A stretch of DNA of 64,000 nt from AP-15 sp963772295 (GTDB lineage: Bacteria > Pseudomonadota > Alphaproteobacteria > ATCC43930 > CGMCC-115725), in contig CAVYWO010000013.1 in assembly GCA_963772295.1 (NCBI GenBank), forward strand, positions 1 to 64,000. The letters run 5' to 3'. The notes under the pieces are model-generated. The model had not been told where the DNA came from, searched no databases, and worked only from the letters and a program-made list of their open reading frames with translations. Shown one piece after another: positions 1 through 11,271 of the stretch. Position numbers and translations under genes: made by a program. Within the stretch, counting starts at the first letter, position 1; the number at the start of each line of letters is the position of its first letter.

Positions 1-159
1 CCGATCGGGCCCCGGGCCATGCCCCCCACGAGGCGCATCGGGTGTGATCTCGGATCGATGTAGAACCTCGGCCAAAGTCAAGCTCACGGCGGTCATGGCC
101 GTGTGCCGGTCCGCTTGTCCGTCGCGGGCCGGCGACGGAAACCCTGCCCGGTGGACTCG

Positions 160-911
160 TCAGATGGTCAGGCCGCCATCGATGGTCAGGCTGGCCCCGG
201 TCACGAAGCCGGATTCGGAGCTCGCGAGATATGCCACGAAACCCGCGACCTCCTCGGCCGTGCCGTATCGCTTCAGCGGGATCATGCTTCTCAGCCTATC
301 GGCGGACGGCCCATCCGCGGGATTCATGTCCGTCTTGGTCGGTCCGGGCTGGATGTTGTTCACGGTGATGCCGCGCGGGGCCAGGTCGATCGCGAACCCG
401 CGCGTCATCGACGCCACCGCCGTCTTGGTCATCCCGTAGAACGCCGCGCCCGGGAACCCGGTCCGGTCGGCCACCATGCTCCCGATGTTGACGACGCGGC
501 CTCCCTCGCCCATGTGCTTCGACGCTTCCTGCACCGCCGCGAAGATTGCCCGGACGTTCACGGCGACGATCCTGTCGAAGTCCTCGAGCGAGAAGTCGTC
601 GACGGACCCCAACAGGAGGATGCCCGCGTTGTTGACGAGCACGTCAAGGCGGCCGAAATGCTCGACCGTCTCGGCAACCGCGGCCTTGACCGCCGACGCG
701 TCGGCGCCATCGGCCTTGATCGCGAGAGCCTTGCCGCCTCCCGCCTCGATCTCCCGGACGACCTCGTTCGCCTTCTCCGGCGAGGTATTGTAGGTGACGG
801 CGACGGCCGCCGTGTCGCTTGCGAGCCGCCGGGCGATGGCCGCCCCGATCCGCGCGACCCGCCCGTCACCAGGGCAACCTTCCCGGCCAGCCCCTGCGTC
901 ATGTTCGCCAT
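160..911 (-). CDS. SDR-family oxidoreductase, one frameshift
   Basis: Short-chain dehydrogenase of about 250 aa, NAD(P)-dependent. The start MANMTQGLAGKVALVTGG lies behind a purine-rich ribosome site. The cofactor motif (TGGSRG) is in one frame; from about 850 the rest follows in another frame, so one base appears missing just after the glycine motif. The remainder has NNAG, the catalytic Ser region (NIGSM), YGMTK with the catalytic Tyr and Lys, and a normal C-terminus (GASLTIDGG). It lies downstream of the tetR-like gene on the same strand and is probably controlled by it. Substrate unknown. The indel may be a sequencing error. Confidence 0.8.
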
Positions 912-940
912 GCTCTCCCCGCTCCTCTCGTGTTGGTTTT

Positions 941-954
941 GGACAGATCAGTCT
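941..954. promoter_or_regulatory. putative TetR operator upstream of the SDR
   Basis: GGACAGATCAGTCT is an inverted repeat centred on GATC in the 68-bp gap between the regulator and the SDR. It resembles the site at 1584-1597. The similarity and the positions are seen directly; binding is inferred. Confidence 0.4.
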
Positions 955-979
955 AGAAACCCGCAAAAAAAAATGCCGT

Positions 980-1564
980 TCAGCGCGGCTTCAGCCTCGA
1001 GATCGCCAACGCGGCGATCCCGCGAAGGTCATCGGGAGGGACCCCGGCCTTGGCGCTCACGCGCAATCCGCGAATCGTATTGAGCAGAAAGTTCGCGGCG
1101 ACCCGTTCATGGACCGAGGGATCCACCTCGCCGCGACGCTTCGCCTCCTTCAGGATGACTTCAAATGCGGCGACGCATCGAGAACCGCTGGTGCGGACCA
1201 TCGCCCCGACGTCCGGGTCCGAGGAAGCCAGCTCGGTCGTCGCATTGACGTGGAAGCATCCCCGCGACAGGTCGAGGGGCGAGCCCTCGGCGACCGAGAG
1301 GACATGGTCGCACAGCGCGGCAAATGGCGAAGACGCCCTCGTGAACCGAGCGAACAGCTCCGACCCGGTCTCCGTCTCGTACAGCTGCAGGGCCTCCAAG
1401 TAGAGCCGGTGCTTGTCGCCGAAGGCGTCGTACATGCTCTGGCGCCCGATGCCCATCGCGCGGAGGAGGTCGTCCGTCGAGGTGGCCTCGTACCCGTGCT
1501 CCCAGAACACGTGCATCGCTCGCCTCAAGGCCCGGTCGCGGTCGAATTCCCTCGGTCGTGCCAT
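980..1564 (-). CDS. TetR/AcrR-family transcriptional regulator
   Basis: A 194-aa repressor-type protein. An N-terminal helix-turn-helix (residues about 8-50, including STDDLLRAMGIGRQSMYDAFG) is followed by a ligand-binding domain. It lies immediately upstream of, and in the same direction as, the SDR gene, a usual arrangement for a regulator of a detoxification or reductase gene. An inverted repeat just upstream of its start (1584-1597) suggests autoregulation. Ligand unknown. Confidence 0.88.
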   Translation of the reverse strand: MARPREFDRDRALRRAMHVFWEHGYEATSTDDLLRAMGIGRQSMYDAFGDKHRLYLEALQLYETETGSELFARFTRASSPFAALCDHVLSVAEGSPLDLSRGCFHVNATTELASSDPDVGAMVRTSGSRCVAAFEVILKEAKRRGEVDPSVHERVAANFLLNTIRGLRVSAKAGVPPDDLRGIAALAISRLKPR

Positions 1565-1583
1565 GGCGTCATTGTAGGATTTC

Positions 1584-1597
1584 TGACTGATTAGTCA
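1584..1597. promoter_or_regulatory. putative TetR autoregulatory operator
   Basis: TGACTGATTAGTCA has arms TGACT and AGTCA around GATT, about 20 bp upstream of the regulator's start codon. A related inverted repeat lies before the SDR (941-954). Function is inferred from position and symmetry. Confidence 0.45.
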
Positions 1598-2376
1598 AGA
1601 ACTCCTCCGGGCTGTCCATTCGCTCTGACATCATCGCGGGACCGCGCGATGTCCGGCCGATGTCGGTCCAGCCGAGTATCACTGAGCCGATCGTCCACGG
1701 GGTAGCCCATCCGCCCGGCGTGCAATGAGAAGAACTCGCCGCGGTGATCATGGAACGCGATTCCCTGGAGCGCTCGCTCTTGTAAGTGTTATGAAGAACC
1801 GCCGGTCCCGGCGAAGGGGAAGATAGGCCCATTTCGAGCTAGTCGAACGAAACTGAGCGCTCTTCGGCTTCATCGGCATCAAGAATAGGCCGTCGCCGGA
1901 TATTGGCCGGGAGTTCCGGTGGCGATGCCCGCGAATCGGGACGAGAATCGAGTCAGCGCCGGTCTAAGGATAGCGACTCAAGTTGTTCTTTGTGAGGTGC
2001 TTACCATCAACATTGGCAGCTTGGGATTTTCAAGGCGGCGGGTTACTTACCCGCGTCCGTTGCAAGCAGCGAGCTGTATCAGCCCGCTGTCGAGCATCGC
2101 GGCCAGGGCGGCGAAACCGCCCGGCTCGTCCCGCGACAGCCATGCCGCTTTGGTCAACACCGGCCATCAGCATTCGAGCCTCTGGCGCAACGGACGGACT
2201 TTTTTCGGGCTTTCGTCGTTTCGGGTTTTCGTGATCGCAACACGCGGGCCTATTTCGATGCCACGAAACCTGTCATCAAACGATCTGTGCGCTATGAATC
2301 GCGAAAACCCGAAAGATTCGAAAGCCCGAAATGGACCCCACGACGTCGCTCAGTGCTCGTTCGTGGCTCACTTGCG
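1598..2376. other. 780 bp without a supported gene
   Basis: No frame here gives a convincing protein. Short open frames on both strands lack recognisable motifs. The only clear structure is the long inverted repeat at 2200-2333. Confidence 0.5.
2200..2333. repeat. long imperfect inverted repeat, about 35-bp arms
   Basis: The left arm (2200-2235) carries TTTCGGGCTTTCG then TTTCGGGTTTTCGTGAT. The right arm (2298-2333) carries ATCGCGAAAACCCGAAA then CGAAAGCCCGAAA. The arms are near-complementary with a loop of about 62 bp. The A/T-punctuated style differs from the GC-rich hairpins in the rest of the window. Confidence 0.6.
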
Positions 2377-2662
2377 TCAATAATACTCCACCAAGCGACT
2401 CAGGTCCCTTTCGACCTTCCGCATGAACTCTTCCGAGTGCCGTTGGTGCTCCGCCCTCGATCGCTCTTGTCTGTCACGGATTGCCTGCAGCTCGTTCGAG
2501 AATTGCTGGCTCTCGAACGACTCCCGAGCCCGCTGAGGGATTCGGGCGGCCGCGCGTGCTTCCGCCGCCGCTCGCCATTCGAAGTACTTTCCCGGCGGGG
2601 TAACTGCAGAACGCGGCGATGACGACGGCCAACATCATCGAATTCAGTCTCGGCTTGAACAT
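2377..2662 (-). CDS. small membrane-anchored coiled-coil protein, frameshifted
   Basis: Not a named family. The start MFKPRLNSMMLAVVIAAF gives one N-terminal hydrophobic segment. After a one-base slip near 2595 the other frame continues for about 75 codons of charged, helix-forming sequence (KYFEWRAAAEARAAARIP, then many E, R, Q and H) to a TGA stop, ending in LSRLVEYY. A single-pass anchor followed by an amphipathic helix is a common layout for small planctomycete proteins. The gene appears only when both frames are joined. Confidence 0.5.
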
Positions 2663-2895
2663 GGCTCGGAGTTCCTTGACCGCCTTGAAAACACAGAGCT
2701 CAGGGCGGGGACCTGAACGTTGAATCCGACAAATCAAAACCTGAGCGCGGATTCTAGCGAGGTATCCACCCGATCGACAGCCCGGATTCCGCCCCGCCGC
2801 ACGCGCACGCGCCGGTGGTGGTCGAATCGCCTTCTTTTCCACTCGCCGCGCCGTATAATTCGCCCGGAGGCTCGTCCAAACCCTTTGACACGGCC

Positions 2896-3601
2896 ATGCG
2901 TTGGCTTATCGATGGCTATAATGTGATGCATGCAGGCGGCCTGCTCGGACCGAAGCTGGGCCGGGAGGGTTTTCGCCGCGCGCGGCGGCGATTCCTCGAC
3001 GAGCTTGTCGGCCGCTCTCGGTCCGGAAGCCGCCGGGCAAACCACCGTCGTCTTCGACGCGTCGGTGCATCCGGGCGACTTCGGCCTCGAGACCAGCTAT
3101 CGTGGTCTCGGTGTCGTCTTTCGCCCTGGGCGATGAAAACGCCGACGCGCGGATCGAGCGCCTGATCGCTGCCGACGCCAACCCCAAGGCGCTCGCGGTG
3201 GTCTCGTCGGACCGCCGGATTCGCCAGGCGGCCGCTCGCCGGCGGGCCCAGGCGGTGACCGCCGGCGAATACTGGGACTTGATCGACGATCTCAAGGAAC
3301 GCCAGAGCCGCCGGACCCGTCACGACGCGGGCACTCGCCCCGCACTGCACCTCGAACGTCCTGTTCCACTGCCTGGCGACGACGACGAGTCGGCCCGGTG
3401 GCTGGCGATCTTCGGCGATATCGCCGAGGAAGAGGATGTCAAGCAAGCCCTCATTCCGCTCAAGTCGCTCTTGACCGACGCCGAGATCGCCGAGCTCGAG
3501 CGCGAGGTCGAACGCGGAATGACGCTGCAATCGGCCGCCGTCGTGGCTGGCATCCCCGTGGCTGCGCAGAATCGGCGCGACCGTGGTACAACCGTGTCTG
3601 A
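2896..3601 (+). CDS. NYN-domain (YacP-like) RNA-binding/nuclease protein, frameshifted
   Basis: Starts MRWLIDGYNVMHAGG, with the conserved Asp of the PIN-like NYN fold. Frame changes near 3017 and 3120 each fit one extra T. Joined, the sequence runs through TTVVFDASVHPGDFG, the acidic ENADARIERLI, and VVSSDRRIRQAA, all NYN hallmarks, then a helical tail (LLTDAEIAELEREVERGM). The true stop is uncertain: 3601 is reached only after another slip, otherwise the frame runs into sucC. Family knowledge: YacP-like proteins are predicted RNA endonucleases. The gene lies just upstream of sucC. Confidence 0.65.
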
Positions 3602-3672
3602 ATTCGTTCCTTCGACCGCCGGCGCTTGCGGCGGAGTGGACTCCCACCTCGTTTTACAGGGTCTCCTGCGCG

Positions 3673-4932
<1,260 letters not shown>

Positions 4933-5032
4933 ACGTACACGGCATTCAGCCTGACGGCGGGCGAGCCCCTGATCGATGTACTGATGCCCCGCACGATTTC
5001 ACCGTGCCCTGCGCGATGAGGCCCTGAATCTG

Positions 5033-5560
5033 TTGGACCGGCGTGGATCGATCCTGGAGCTGGCACGAGAGACTCTCACGAATCGATGCGCCGTGCGCAA
5101 GATTACCGGCGTCGTCATCGGAGGTATCGCCGTCGTCTTGCACGGGCACATGCGGTCGACCACGGACATCGACGTATTTCTCGACCAGCCGCTGGAGCTG
5201 ATCGCTAGAGCACTTGCTCTGCAGCCAGGGTTTCGCGTACGACGAGACGAGCCGCGAATTCATGTCGCGGCGGCGTGCCTCGTTCATCTGGTCACGCGCG
5301 AACAGATCGCCAAGCCGCCACGAGAAACAATCGAGATCGAGGGCGATCACGACGGTCAGTCTCGCTGATCTGATCGAAATGAAACTGGCCAGCGGCAGCA
5401 AGAACATGTTGCGTGCTCAGGACCTGGCCGACGTCATCGGCCTGATCCGGCAGAACGACCTCACGCGGAGAATTCGCCAAGCACCTCGACAAATCGCTAC
5501 GACCGGCGTTTCGAAACTCGTCAAAGCAATCGAACAGGAAGGACGTGGCCGAAGTGCGAA
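5033..5560 (+). CDS. nucleotidyltransferase-like protein, frameshifted
   Basis: From TTG at 5033: VVIGGIAVVLHGHMRSTTDI then DVFLD. This is the GG...T-x-D-x-D pattern of the nucleotidyltransferase fold seen in AbiEii-like and related minimal transferases. A slip near 5345 leads to SLADLIEMKLASGSKNMLRA and QDLADVIGLIRQNDL, the usual C-terminal helical part. Another slip follows near 5470. The true start may lie upstream, since ALNLLDRRG in the same frame also looks coding. It sits between sucC and sucD; no link to their function is implied. Confidence 0.5.
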
Positions 5561-5601
5561 GCCACAGGATCGAGATCCCACTGATTGCCGAGGACATCAG
5601 C

Positions 5602-6487
5602 ATGAGCATTCTGGTCGACAAGAACACGCGGCTGATCTGTCAGGGCATCACCGGCAAGGCCGGGGCGTTTCACTCCGAGCAGTGCCAGGCCTACGGCACG
5701 AACCTGGTCGGGGGCATCACGCCCGGCCGGGGGGGCACGACCACGCTGGGCGTCCCGGTCTTCGACACGTGCGCCGAGGCCGTGCAAGGCGACCGGGGCC
5801 AACGCCACGATGATCTTCGTGCCGCCGCCGTTCGCCGCCGACGCGATCATGGAGGCCGCCGATGCGGGCATCGCGGTGATCGTCGCGATCACCGAGGGGA
5901 TTCCCGTGCTCGACATGGCCCGCGCGGTCGCTTATCTCAAGGCCCATCATCCGGCGGCCCGGCTGATCGGCCCGAACTGCCCGGGAATCATCACGCCCGG
6001 CGCAGTGCAAGATCGGCATCATGCCGGGCTATATCCACAAGCCGGGCCGGGTCGGCGTCGTGAGCCGCTCGGGCACGCTCACGTATGAAGGCGTCTGGCA
6101 GCTCACGAGCCTGGGGATCGGCCAGAGCACCTGCATCGGCATCGGCGGCGACCCGGTCAACGGCACCAGCTTCGTCGATGCGCTCGACGCTCTTCGAGGC
6201 CGACCCCGACACCGACGCCGTGCTGATGATGGGCGAGATCGGCGGCAACGCCGAGGAGCAGGCCGCCGCGCTCAAGGCGGCGGGCAAGTTCACCAAGCCG
6301 CTGGCCGCCTTCATCGCCGGCCAGACCGCCCCGCCGGGCAAGCGGATGGGCCACGCCGGCGCGATCATCTCGGGCGGGTCGGGCAAGGCGTCCGACAAGA
6401 TCGCCGCCCTCGAGGCCGCCGGCATCACGCGTCGCCAAGAGCCCCGCCGACATGGGCGTCACCCTCCAGGCCGCCCTCAAGGGATGA
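5602..6487 (+). CDS. sucD: succinyl-CoA ligase alpha subunit, four frameshifts
   Basis: Partner of the sucC product. Begins MSILVDKNTRLICQGITGKA, the CoA-binding Rossmann region. Read across slips near 5788, 6003, 6188 and 6432, it keeps FVPPPFAADAI, GPNCPGIITPG, GVVSRSGTLTYE, and GHAGAII with the phosphorylated active-site His. Length about 292 aa, normal for SucD. Three of the slips fit one inserted G and one an inserted A. Its TGA overlaps the ATG of the NUDIX gene, so the two look translationally coupled. Confidence 0.85.
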
Positions 6488-6925
6488 CCGATCCGGATGA
6501 CATCCGCCCGAACATCCTCGGCCCGGACCTCGATCGCTCGAATCCCTGGACGACCCTGTCCAGCTCGCCGATCTACGAGAACCCCTGGATCGCGCGTCCG
6601 CGAGGACCAGGTGCTCCGGCCCGACGGCTCGCCGGGCATCTACGGCGTCGTCCACTTCAAGAACCGCGCCGTCGGGCGTCCTGCCCGTCGATGACGAGGG
6701 CGCGGTCTGGCTCGTCGGCCAGTATCGATATCCCCTGGACGCTTATTCCTGGGAGATCCCCGAGGGCGGCAGTCCCGAGAACGAGTCGCCCGAAGAGACG
6801 GCCCGCCGCGAGCTGCGCGAGGAGACCGGCCTCACCGCCGGCCGGCTCGAGCTGGTCGCCACCGCCACCTGTCCAACTCCGTCAGCGACGAGGCTCGGCT
6901 ATCGTCTTCCGCGCCACCGAGCTCA
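6484..6925 (+). pseudogene. NUDIX hydrolase, frameshifted and 3' truncated
   Basis: Starts MTDPDDIRPNILGPDLDRSN within the sucD stop. Frame slips occur near 6596, 6680, 6868 and 6890. The joined protein contains YRYPLDAYSWEIPEGG and a full Nudix box: G, five residues, E, seven residues, then RELREETGL, as in ADP-ribose pyrophosphatases. After VFRATEL the sequence stops resembling a NUDIX protein. About 6925 is where it meets the recombinase on the other strand, so roughly the last 30-50 residues are missing. Confidence 0.75.
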
Positions 6926-8514
6926 CCGCCCCTGCCAATGCAGGACCATCTGGATGATGCCGCCTTCGATGCGCACAACGATCTCGTGCAGTGCCGCGCG
7001 CAAGATCCTCTTGCGTGTCGCTGCTGTCGCAGCCGGATGCGACCAGGCGAGTTCGAGATCGGCGCCGAGCCGCAACAAGTGCCGTCGCTCCTCCTCGCCC
7101 AAGGGCGCCGGCTTTCTCGCTTCCAGTGCGGCGATCTCGCCTTCGATCCGGTGCACCACCTGCAATGCCTCGTTCCAGCGCCGCTCCAGCTCGCCAGCCA
7201 CCAAGCGATTGGCGGGATCGACAGCATCGTATTGCCGACGGGCATGCGCCGCCGAGAAGCGCGCCTGCTGCAGCGCCAGCTCGAGTTGCCTCTGGGTGGC
7301 TGACGTCTCGCTCGTCTGAGCCTCGAGCGCTCTCACTGCGGCAGTGAGGCCGAGCGGCTTGAGGACCCGGAGGTGCCAACAGCGTGATCGGTACGCAAGC
7401 CGCCGAACGAGATGCACCGCTCCGTGCCGTGGTTCACAAGAGCGCCCTGGCAGTAATAGCGTCCTGCCTTGCCGCCATAGCCCACGTACAGCTTGCGGCC
7501 GCAATGGCCACAGCGCAGGAGGCCAGCAAGAAGCAGCTCACCGCGCCGCACCGCACCTCTAACCGCGGCACTGCCCTTACCGGTCGCATTGTCGGCGATC
7601 ACCTGTTGGTTCCTTTCGAATTCGCTCCAGGAGATATAGCCCTCGTGCTGATCCTTGAGCAGCACATCCCATTCGGCCAATGGGCGCCGCAGGCCGCGAT
7701 TGACGCGCTTGCGGCCGTCCTCGACACTGACCTTGCTCATCGTGCGGCCAAAGGCGTAGGCGCCGGCATAGACCGGGTTGGTCAGGATGTTGTGGACCGT
7801 ATTGTAGAGCGGCAGCCTCCAGGCGATGCTGCGCCCCTCGGCCGCCCTGGAGCATGCGACGGGTAAAGCGATGCCCTCGTCCCGCAACCACATGTGCACC
7901 TGTCGCACGCTTTGCAGCTCGGTGAACTTGGCGAAGACCAGCCTGAGGGCGTCCTGCACCCGCTGATCCGGATCCATCTCGATCCGATCATGCCCGACCC
8001 GCACATAGCCGGCCGCGACACCGAGGAACAGAGCGCCGCGGCGCGCTTTCTGCTTCAGCGCCTCGTGTGAGCGCTGGCGAAAGAGCGACAGCTCCAGCTC
8101 GCTCATGGTGCCCTTCATACCGAGCAACAGGCGATCATTGGGATGCCGCGGATCATAGATGCCGTCCTCGTCGACGATGATCGTCCCGACAAGTCCACAG
8201 AACTCAATCAACGTATGCCAGTCGCGACCGTTGCGGGCCAGCCACGACGCCTCGATGGCAAATACGGCGCCAACCCGCCCCTCACAGATCGCAGCCAGCA
8301 GGCGCTCGAAGCCCGGCCGATTGATGCCGCCTCCTGAGCGGCCAAGATCATCGTCGACGACCTTGACCGAGGTCCAGCCGAGCTGCCGAGCACGATCGGC
8401 GAGCCCGTACTGACGGTGGCGGCTCTCCGGATTATGTAGAAGCTGGTCGGCCGTCGACTGGCGGATGTAGATGAAAGCGCTGCGGCCGAGGTGGTCAGCC
8501 GTGATCTTGGTCAT
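6923..8514 (-). pseudogene. large serine recombinase, frameshifted and C-terminally cut
   Basis: Starts MTKITADHLGRSAFIYIRQS. The catalytic Ser is in YIRQST, followed by the resolvase domain (DDDLGRSGGGINRPGFERLL, EASWLARNGRDWHTL), the recombinase domain (NILTNPVYAGAYAFGR) and a zinc-ribbon (LLRCGHCGRKL with downstream Cys). Near 7380 the frame slips; the coiled-coil region continues in another frame to VVRIEGGIIQMVLHWQG at about 6926 and stops. Family members usually continue beyond this point. Probably inactive; it marks a mobile element or integration boundary. Confidence 0.85.
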
Positions 8515-8629
8515 CGCCGACCTCCCCGCTTGCCAGCGCCGCCGCGATCTCGAACAGCAGGGCTTCGACCATCCCCGGTGCGGCGAGACCGTGCCCATCG
8601 TCTTGCGCTTCATTGTTGGCGTTCTCCAT
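8495..8629 (-). CDS. small ORF overlapping the recombinase start
   Basis: A 44-codon frame (MENANNEAQDDGHGLAAPGM, then an acidic and hydrophobic tail) ends 20 bp inside the recombinase gene. The overlap suggests translational coupling. No family recognised; it could be a remnant of a longer protein whose 5' part was replaced by the tyrosine recombinase fragment. Confidence 0.35.
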   Translation of the reverse strand: MENANNEAQDDGHGLAAPGMVEALLFEIAAALASGEVGDDQDHG

Positions 8630-8869
8630 CCTTGATTCGGATTGGAGAAAGCCTAGAAGCGCATCGGTGTTGAGCTGGTCGTTATTCCGCAGCCCGACGG
8701 ATCGACCGCCTGCATACCGGCGTGGATGACGCACGAATTGGCGGCGCATCACCAGCTTCGTCCCGAGCCGCGGCTGTCGCTCGATATTCTGCGATCTCTG
8801 TGCGTCGAGATCGTCAGGCAATATGCCTACCGTGGGAGCTGGCGCGCACTCGTATGCTGCCTGCGGTAG

Positions 8870-9498
8870 CCGGGAGACAACCAGGGCTGACCAGGAGACA
8901 TCCATACCCTTCTTGCGCGCGACGCGCCACCATTCGCGCAATATCTCGAGAAGGTTGGGCGAGAGAATGACATACCGATCCTTCTTGCCCCCCGCCTTCG
9001 CGGGGGCAGGCTCTTGCCCTGTTCGACCCGGATGACCATCCGGTCACGGTCGATGTCGGTGAGCTTGAGCGATACGACCTCCGAGGCTCGCAGGCCGGTG
9101 GCGTAAGCCAGGCTCAAGAGCGCCTTGTGCTTGATGTTTCTCGCCGAGGCGAGCAGCCGACCAACCTCTTCCGGGCTCAGAACAACGGGCAGGCGGCGAG
9201 GCTCGCGGGTCGAGACGACCTCCTGGGCAAGATCGTGGCGCTTCAACGTGACCTTGAAGAAGAACCGCAGGGCAGTGGCACTGACGTTGACGGTCGGTAC
9301 CGTCGTCCCGATCGATGCCAGCCACAACTGATAGCGATGGACATCCTCGGTGGTAGCCTTGTCGGCAGACCGAGCCAGAAAATCGGCAAACCTTTTGACG
9401 TGGCGGATATAGTGGAGCTGAGTCTTGGGGCTAAGCCGGCGGATCGTCATGTCCTCGATCAGTCGCCGGCGTAACGGACTGATGGCCTTGTCGGTCAT
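8870..9498 (-). pseudogene. tyrosine recombinase/integrase, interrupted by a 23-bp insert and truncated
   Basis: Starts MTDKAISPLRRRLIEDMTIR. A SAM-like core-binding domain (residues 1-95) is followed by the start of the catalytic domain with the first catalytic Arg in ATGLRASEV. After RVEQGK the frame breaks. Removing exactly the 23 bp at 8990-9012 restores GKKDRYVILSPNLLEILREW, so the insert is the cause. Similarity ends near RVARKKG (about 8870), before the His-x-x-Arg and the Tyr, so the gene is non-functional. Integrases of this type accompany IS91-like transposases; no such transposase is left here. Confidence 0.75.
8990..9012 (-). repeat. 23-bp palindromic insert, copy 1
   Basis: On the minus strand it reads AGCCTGCCCCC then GCGAAGGCGGGG. 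It folds as a hairpin with a GAAG loop. It lies inside the tyrosine recombinase gene and shifts its frame; removing 23 bp restores it. Same length and pattern as 48374-48396. Confidence 0.75.
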
Positions 9499-9897
9499 TG
9501 GGGGCTCCTGTCTTGGGTGAGGTTTTAGGCCCCTCAATCTCAAGACAGGACGCCCGCGTCGCGCTACTCCCCGGACCTCTCCTGTCGCCACAAATTACCG
9601 CGGCAGTGGTTTAGTCCCTCGGCGCATAGAGACCGTTGACCCTGCGGCGCTTTGCACCTCATCCTGGACGAAGCGCTTCTCCGCTTGATCGGGCAGCAAA
9701 AATTGTGGAGGGAAGCGCGCCCCCGGGTCCGCGTTTCGCGCGGCCCGAGGATAAACTCGGCGCGCGGGTGAGGGCCGCCGGGGCTGACCGGGCCCTGCCG
9801 TTCCGATTCTCGTTGCCCCGAGGGGGCGAAAGGGCGGAAATACGCCCGCAAAAGCGTCGGGATCGATCCGGCGGTAAAAGACGGGGAGGCGTGGCAG
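9499..9897. other. 400 bp without a gene, with GC-rich palindromes
   Basis: No credible reading frame. 9715-9770 contains palindromic GC-rich sequence (GCGCGCCCCCGGGTCCGCG, then CGCGCGGCCCGAGGATAAAC), a REP-like style common between alphaproteobacterial genes. The ribosome site for coxM (GGGGAGGCG) lies at the right edge. Confidence 0.5.
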
Positions 9898-10762
9898 ATG
9901 ATACCGGCGCCGTTTGCCTACCATCGGGCCCGGTCGTTGCCGGAGGCAATCGGGCTGTTGGCGCAATACGGCGAAGGCGCGCGCGTCGTCGCGGGCGGCC
10001 ACAGCCTGATCCCGATGATGAAGCTGCGCCTGGCAAGGCCGGAGCACCTGATTGACCTCCAGGATCTCGGCGAATTGCGCGGCATCGCCGGCGAGCCTGG
10101 GACGCTGGTCATCGGGGCGCTGACGACGCAGCACGAGCTGATCGAATTCGGAGCTTCTCGCGGCCCGATGCCCGATCCTGCGCGAGGCGGCGCTCGCGAT
10201 CGCCGACCCGCAGGTCCGCTATTGCGGAACCCTTGGCGGCAACCTCGCGAACGGCGACCCCGGCAACGACATGCCGGCGGTCATGCTGGCGCTCGGCGCC
10301 GCCTACCGGGTCAGCGGCCCGGATGGCGAGCGCGATATCGCGGCGCGCGATTTCTATCGCGGGATCTATGCGACGGCATTGCGGGACGGCGAAATCCTGA
10401 CCGCGATCCGTATTCCGGCGCCGCCCGCCCGGCACGGCTGGGCCTACGAGAAGCAGAAGCGCAAGACCGGCGATTATGCGACGGCGGCCGCCGCCGTGCT
10501 GCTGAGCATGGCCGACGGCGCCTGCCGCTCGGCCGCGATCGCCTTGACGAACCTCGGCGACACGCCGCTGTTGGCGGAGGATGCCGGCGCGGCGCTCATC
10601 GGCAGCGGCGTCTCCGAGCCGGCGATCGCCGAGGCCGCCCGCCGGGCGCAACAAATCGCGCGCCCGTCGGCCGACGGGCGCGGGCCGGTCGCGTTCCGAC
10701 TCCACATCGCCGGCGTCATGGTGCGCCGCGCCATTGCCCGCGCGAAACAGCGCGCGGGCTGA
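9898..10762 (+). CDS. coxM: aerobic CO dehydrogenase medium (FAD) subunit, one frameshift
   Basis: FAD-binding subunit that passes electrons from the Fe-S subunit to quinones. Starts MIPAPFAYHRARSLPEAIGL. Has the FAD motifs AGGHSLIPMMK (residues about 38-48) and TLGGNLANGDPGNDMP. Near 10146 one extra base (GAATTCGG where GA-TCGG is expected) moves the reading from frame 1 to another frame; the remainder is normal to HIAGVMVRRAIARA. Total about 287 aa, as expected. First gene of coxMSL, with a good ribosome site GGGGAGGCG. Confidence 0.87.
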
Positions 10763-10776
10763 GACGGGAGGCGAGC

Positions 10777-11271
10777 TTGGCGAAAACGCACATCAACCTG
10801 AAGATCGACGGTCGCGACGTCGAAACCCTCGTCGAGCCGCGCCTCTTGTTGATCCACCTGCTGCGCGAGGAGCTCGGCATTACCGGGCCGCATATCGGCT
10901 GCGACACCAGCCATTGCGGCGCCTGCACGGTCGACATGAACGGCAAATCGGTGAAATCCTGCACGCACTTCGCGGTGCAGGCCGACGGCGCCGAGATCCT
11001 CACGGTCGAGGGCCTCGCCGGGCCCGACGGCGGCCTGCACCCGCTGCAGGAGGCGTTCCGCGAACATCACGGGCTGCAGTGCGGCTATTGCACGCCGGGC
11101 ATGATCGTCCGCGCCTGGCGCCTCCTGCAGGAGAACCCGAACCCGAGCGATGCCGAGATCCGGCTCGGCATCTCCGGGAATTTGTGCCGCTGTACCGGCT
11201 ATCAGAACATCGTCAAGGCGATACGCGCCGCGGCTGACGTGCTGCGCGACGCCAAGGAGGCCGCCCAATGA
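10777..11271 (+). CDS. coxS: aerobic CO dehydrogenase small (2Fe-2S) subunit
   Basis: A 164-aa iron-sulphur subunit with two [2Fe-2S] clusters: N-terminal plant ferredoxin-type Cys (GCDTSHCGACTVDMNGKSV) and C-terminal Cys (QCGYCTPGM, GNLCRCTGYQN). TTG is taken as the start because it follows GGGAGGCG and gives the usual N-terminus (AKTHINLKIDGRDVETLV). Its TGA overlaps the coxL ATG by four bases. Confidence 0.92.
   Translation: MAKTHINLKIDGRDVETLVEPRLLLIHLLREELGITGPHIGCDTSHCGACTVDMNGKSVKSCTHFAVQADGAEILTVEGLAGPDGGLHPLQEAFREHHGLQCGYCTPGMIVRAWRLLQENPNPSDAEIRLGISGNLCRCTGYQNIVKAIRAAADVLRDAKEAAQ

Noticed and set aside
103..1083. Long Arg/Gly-rich plus-strand frame over the SDR
   Set aside because: Antisense shadow in high-GC DNA; the minus strand has clear SDR and TetR motifs.
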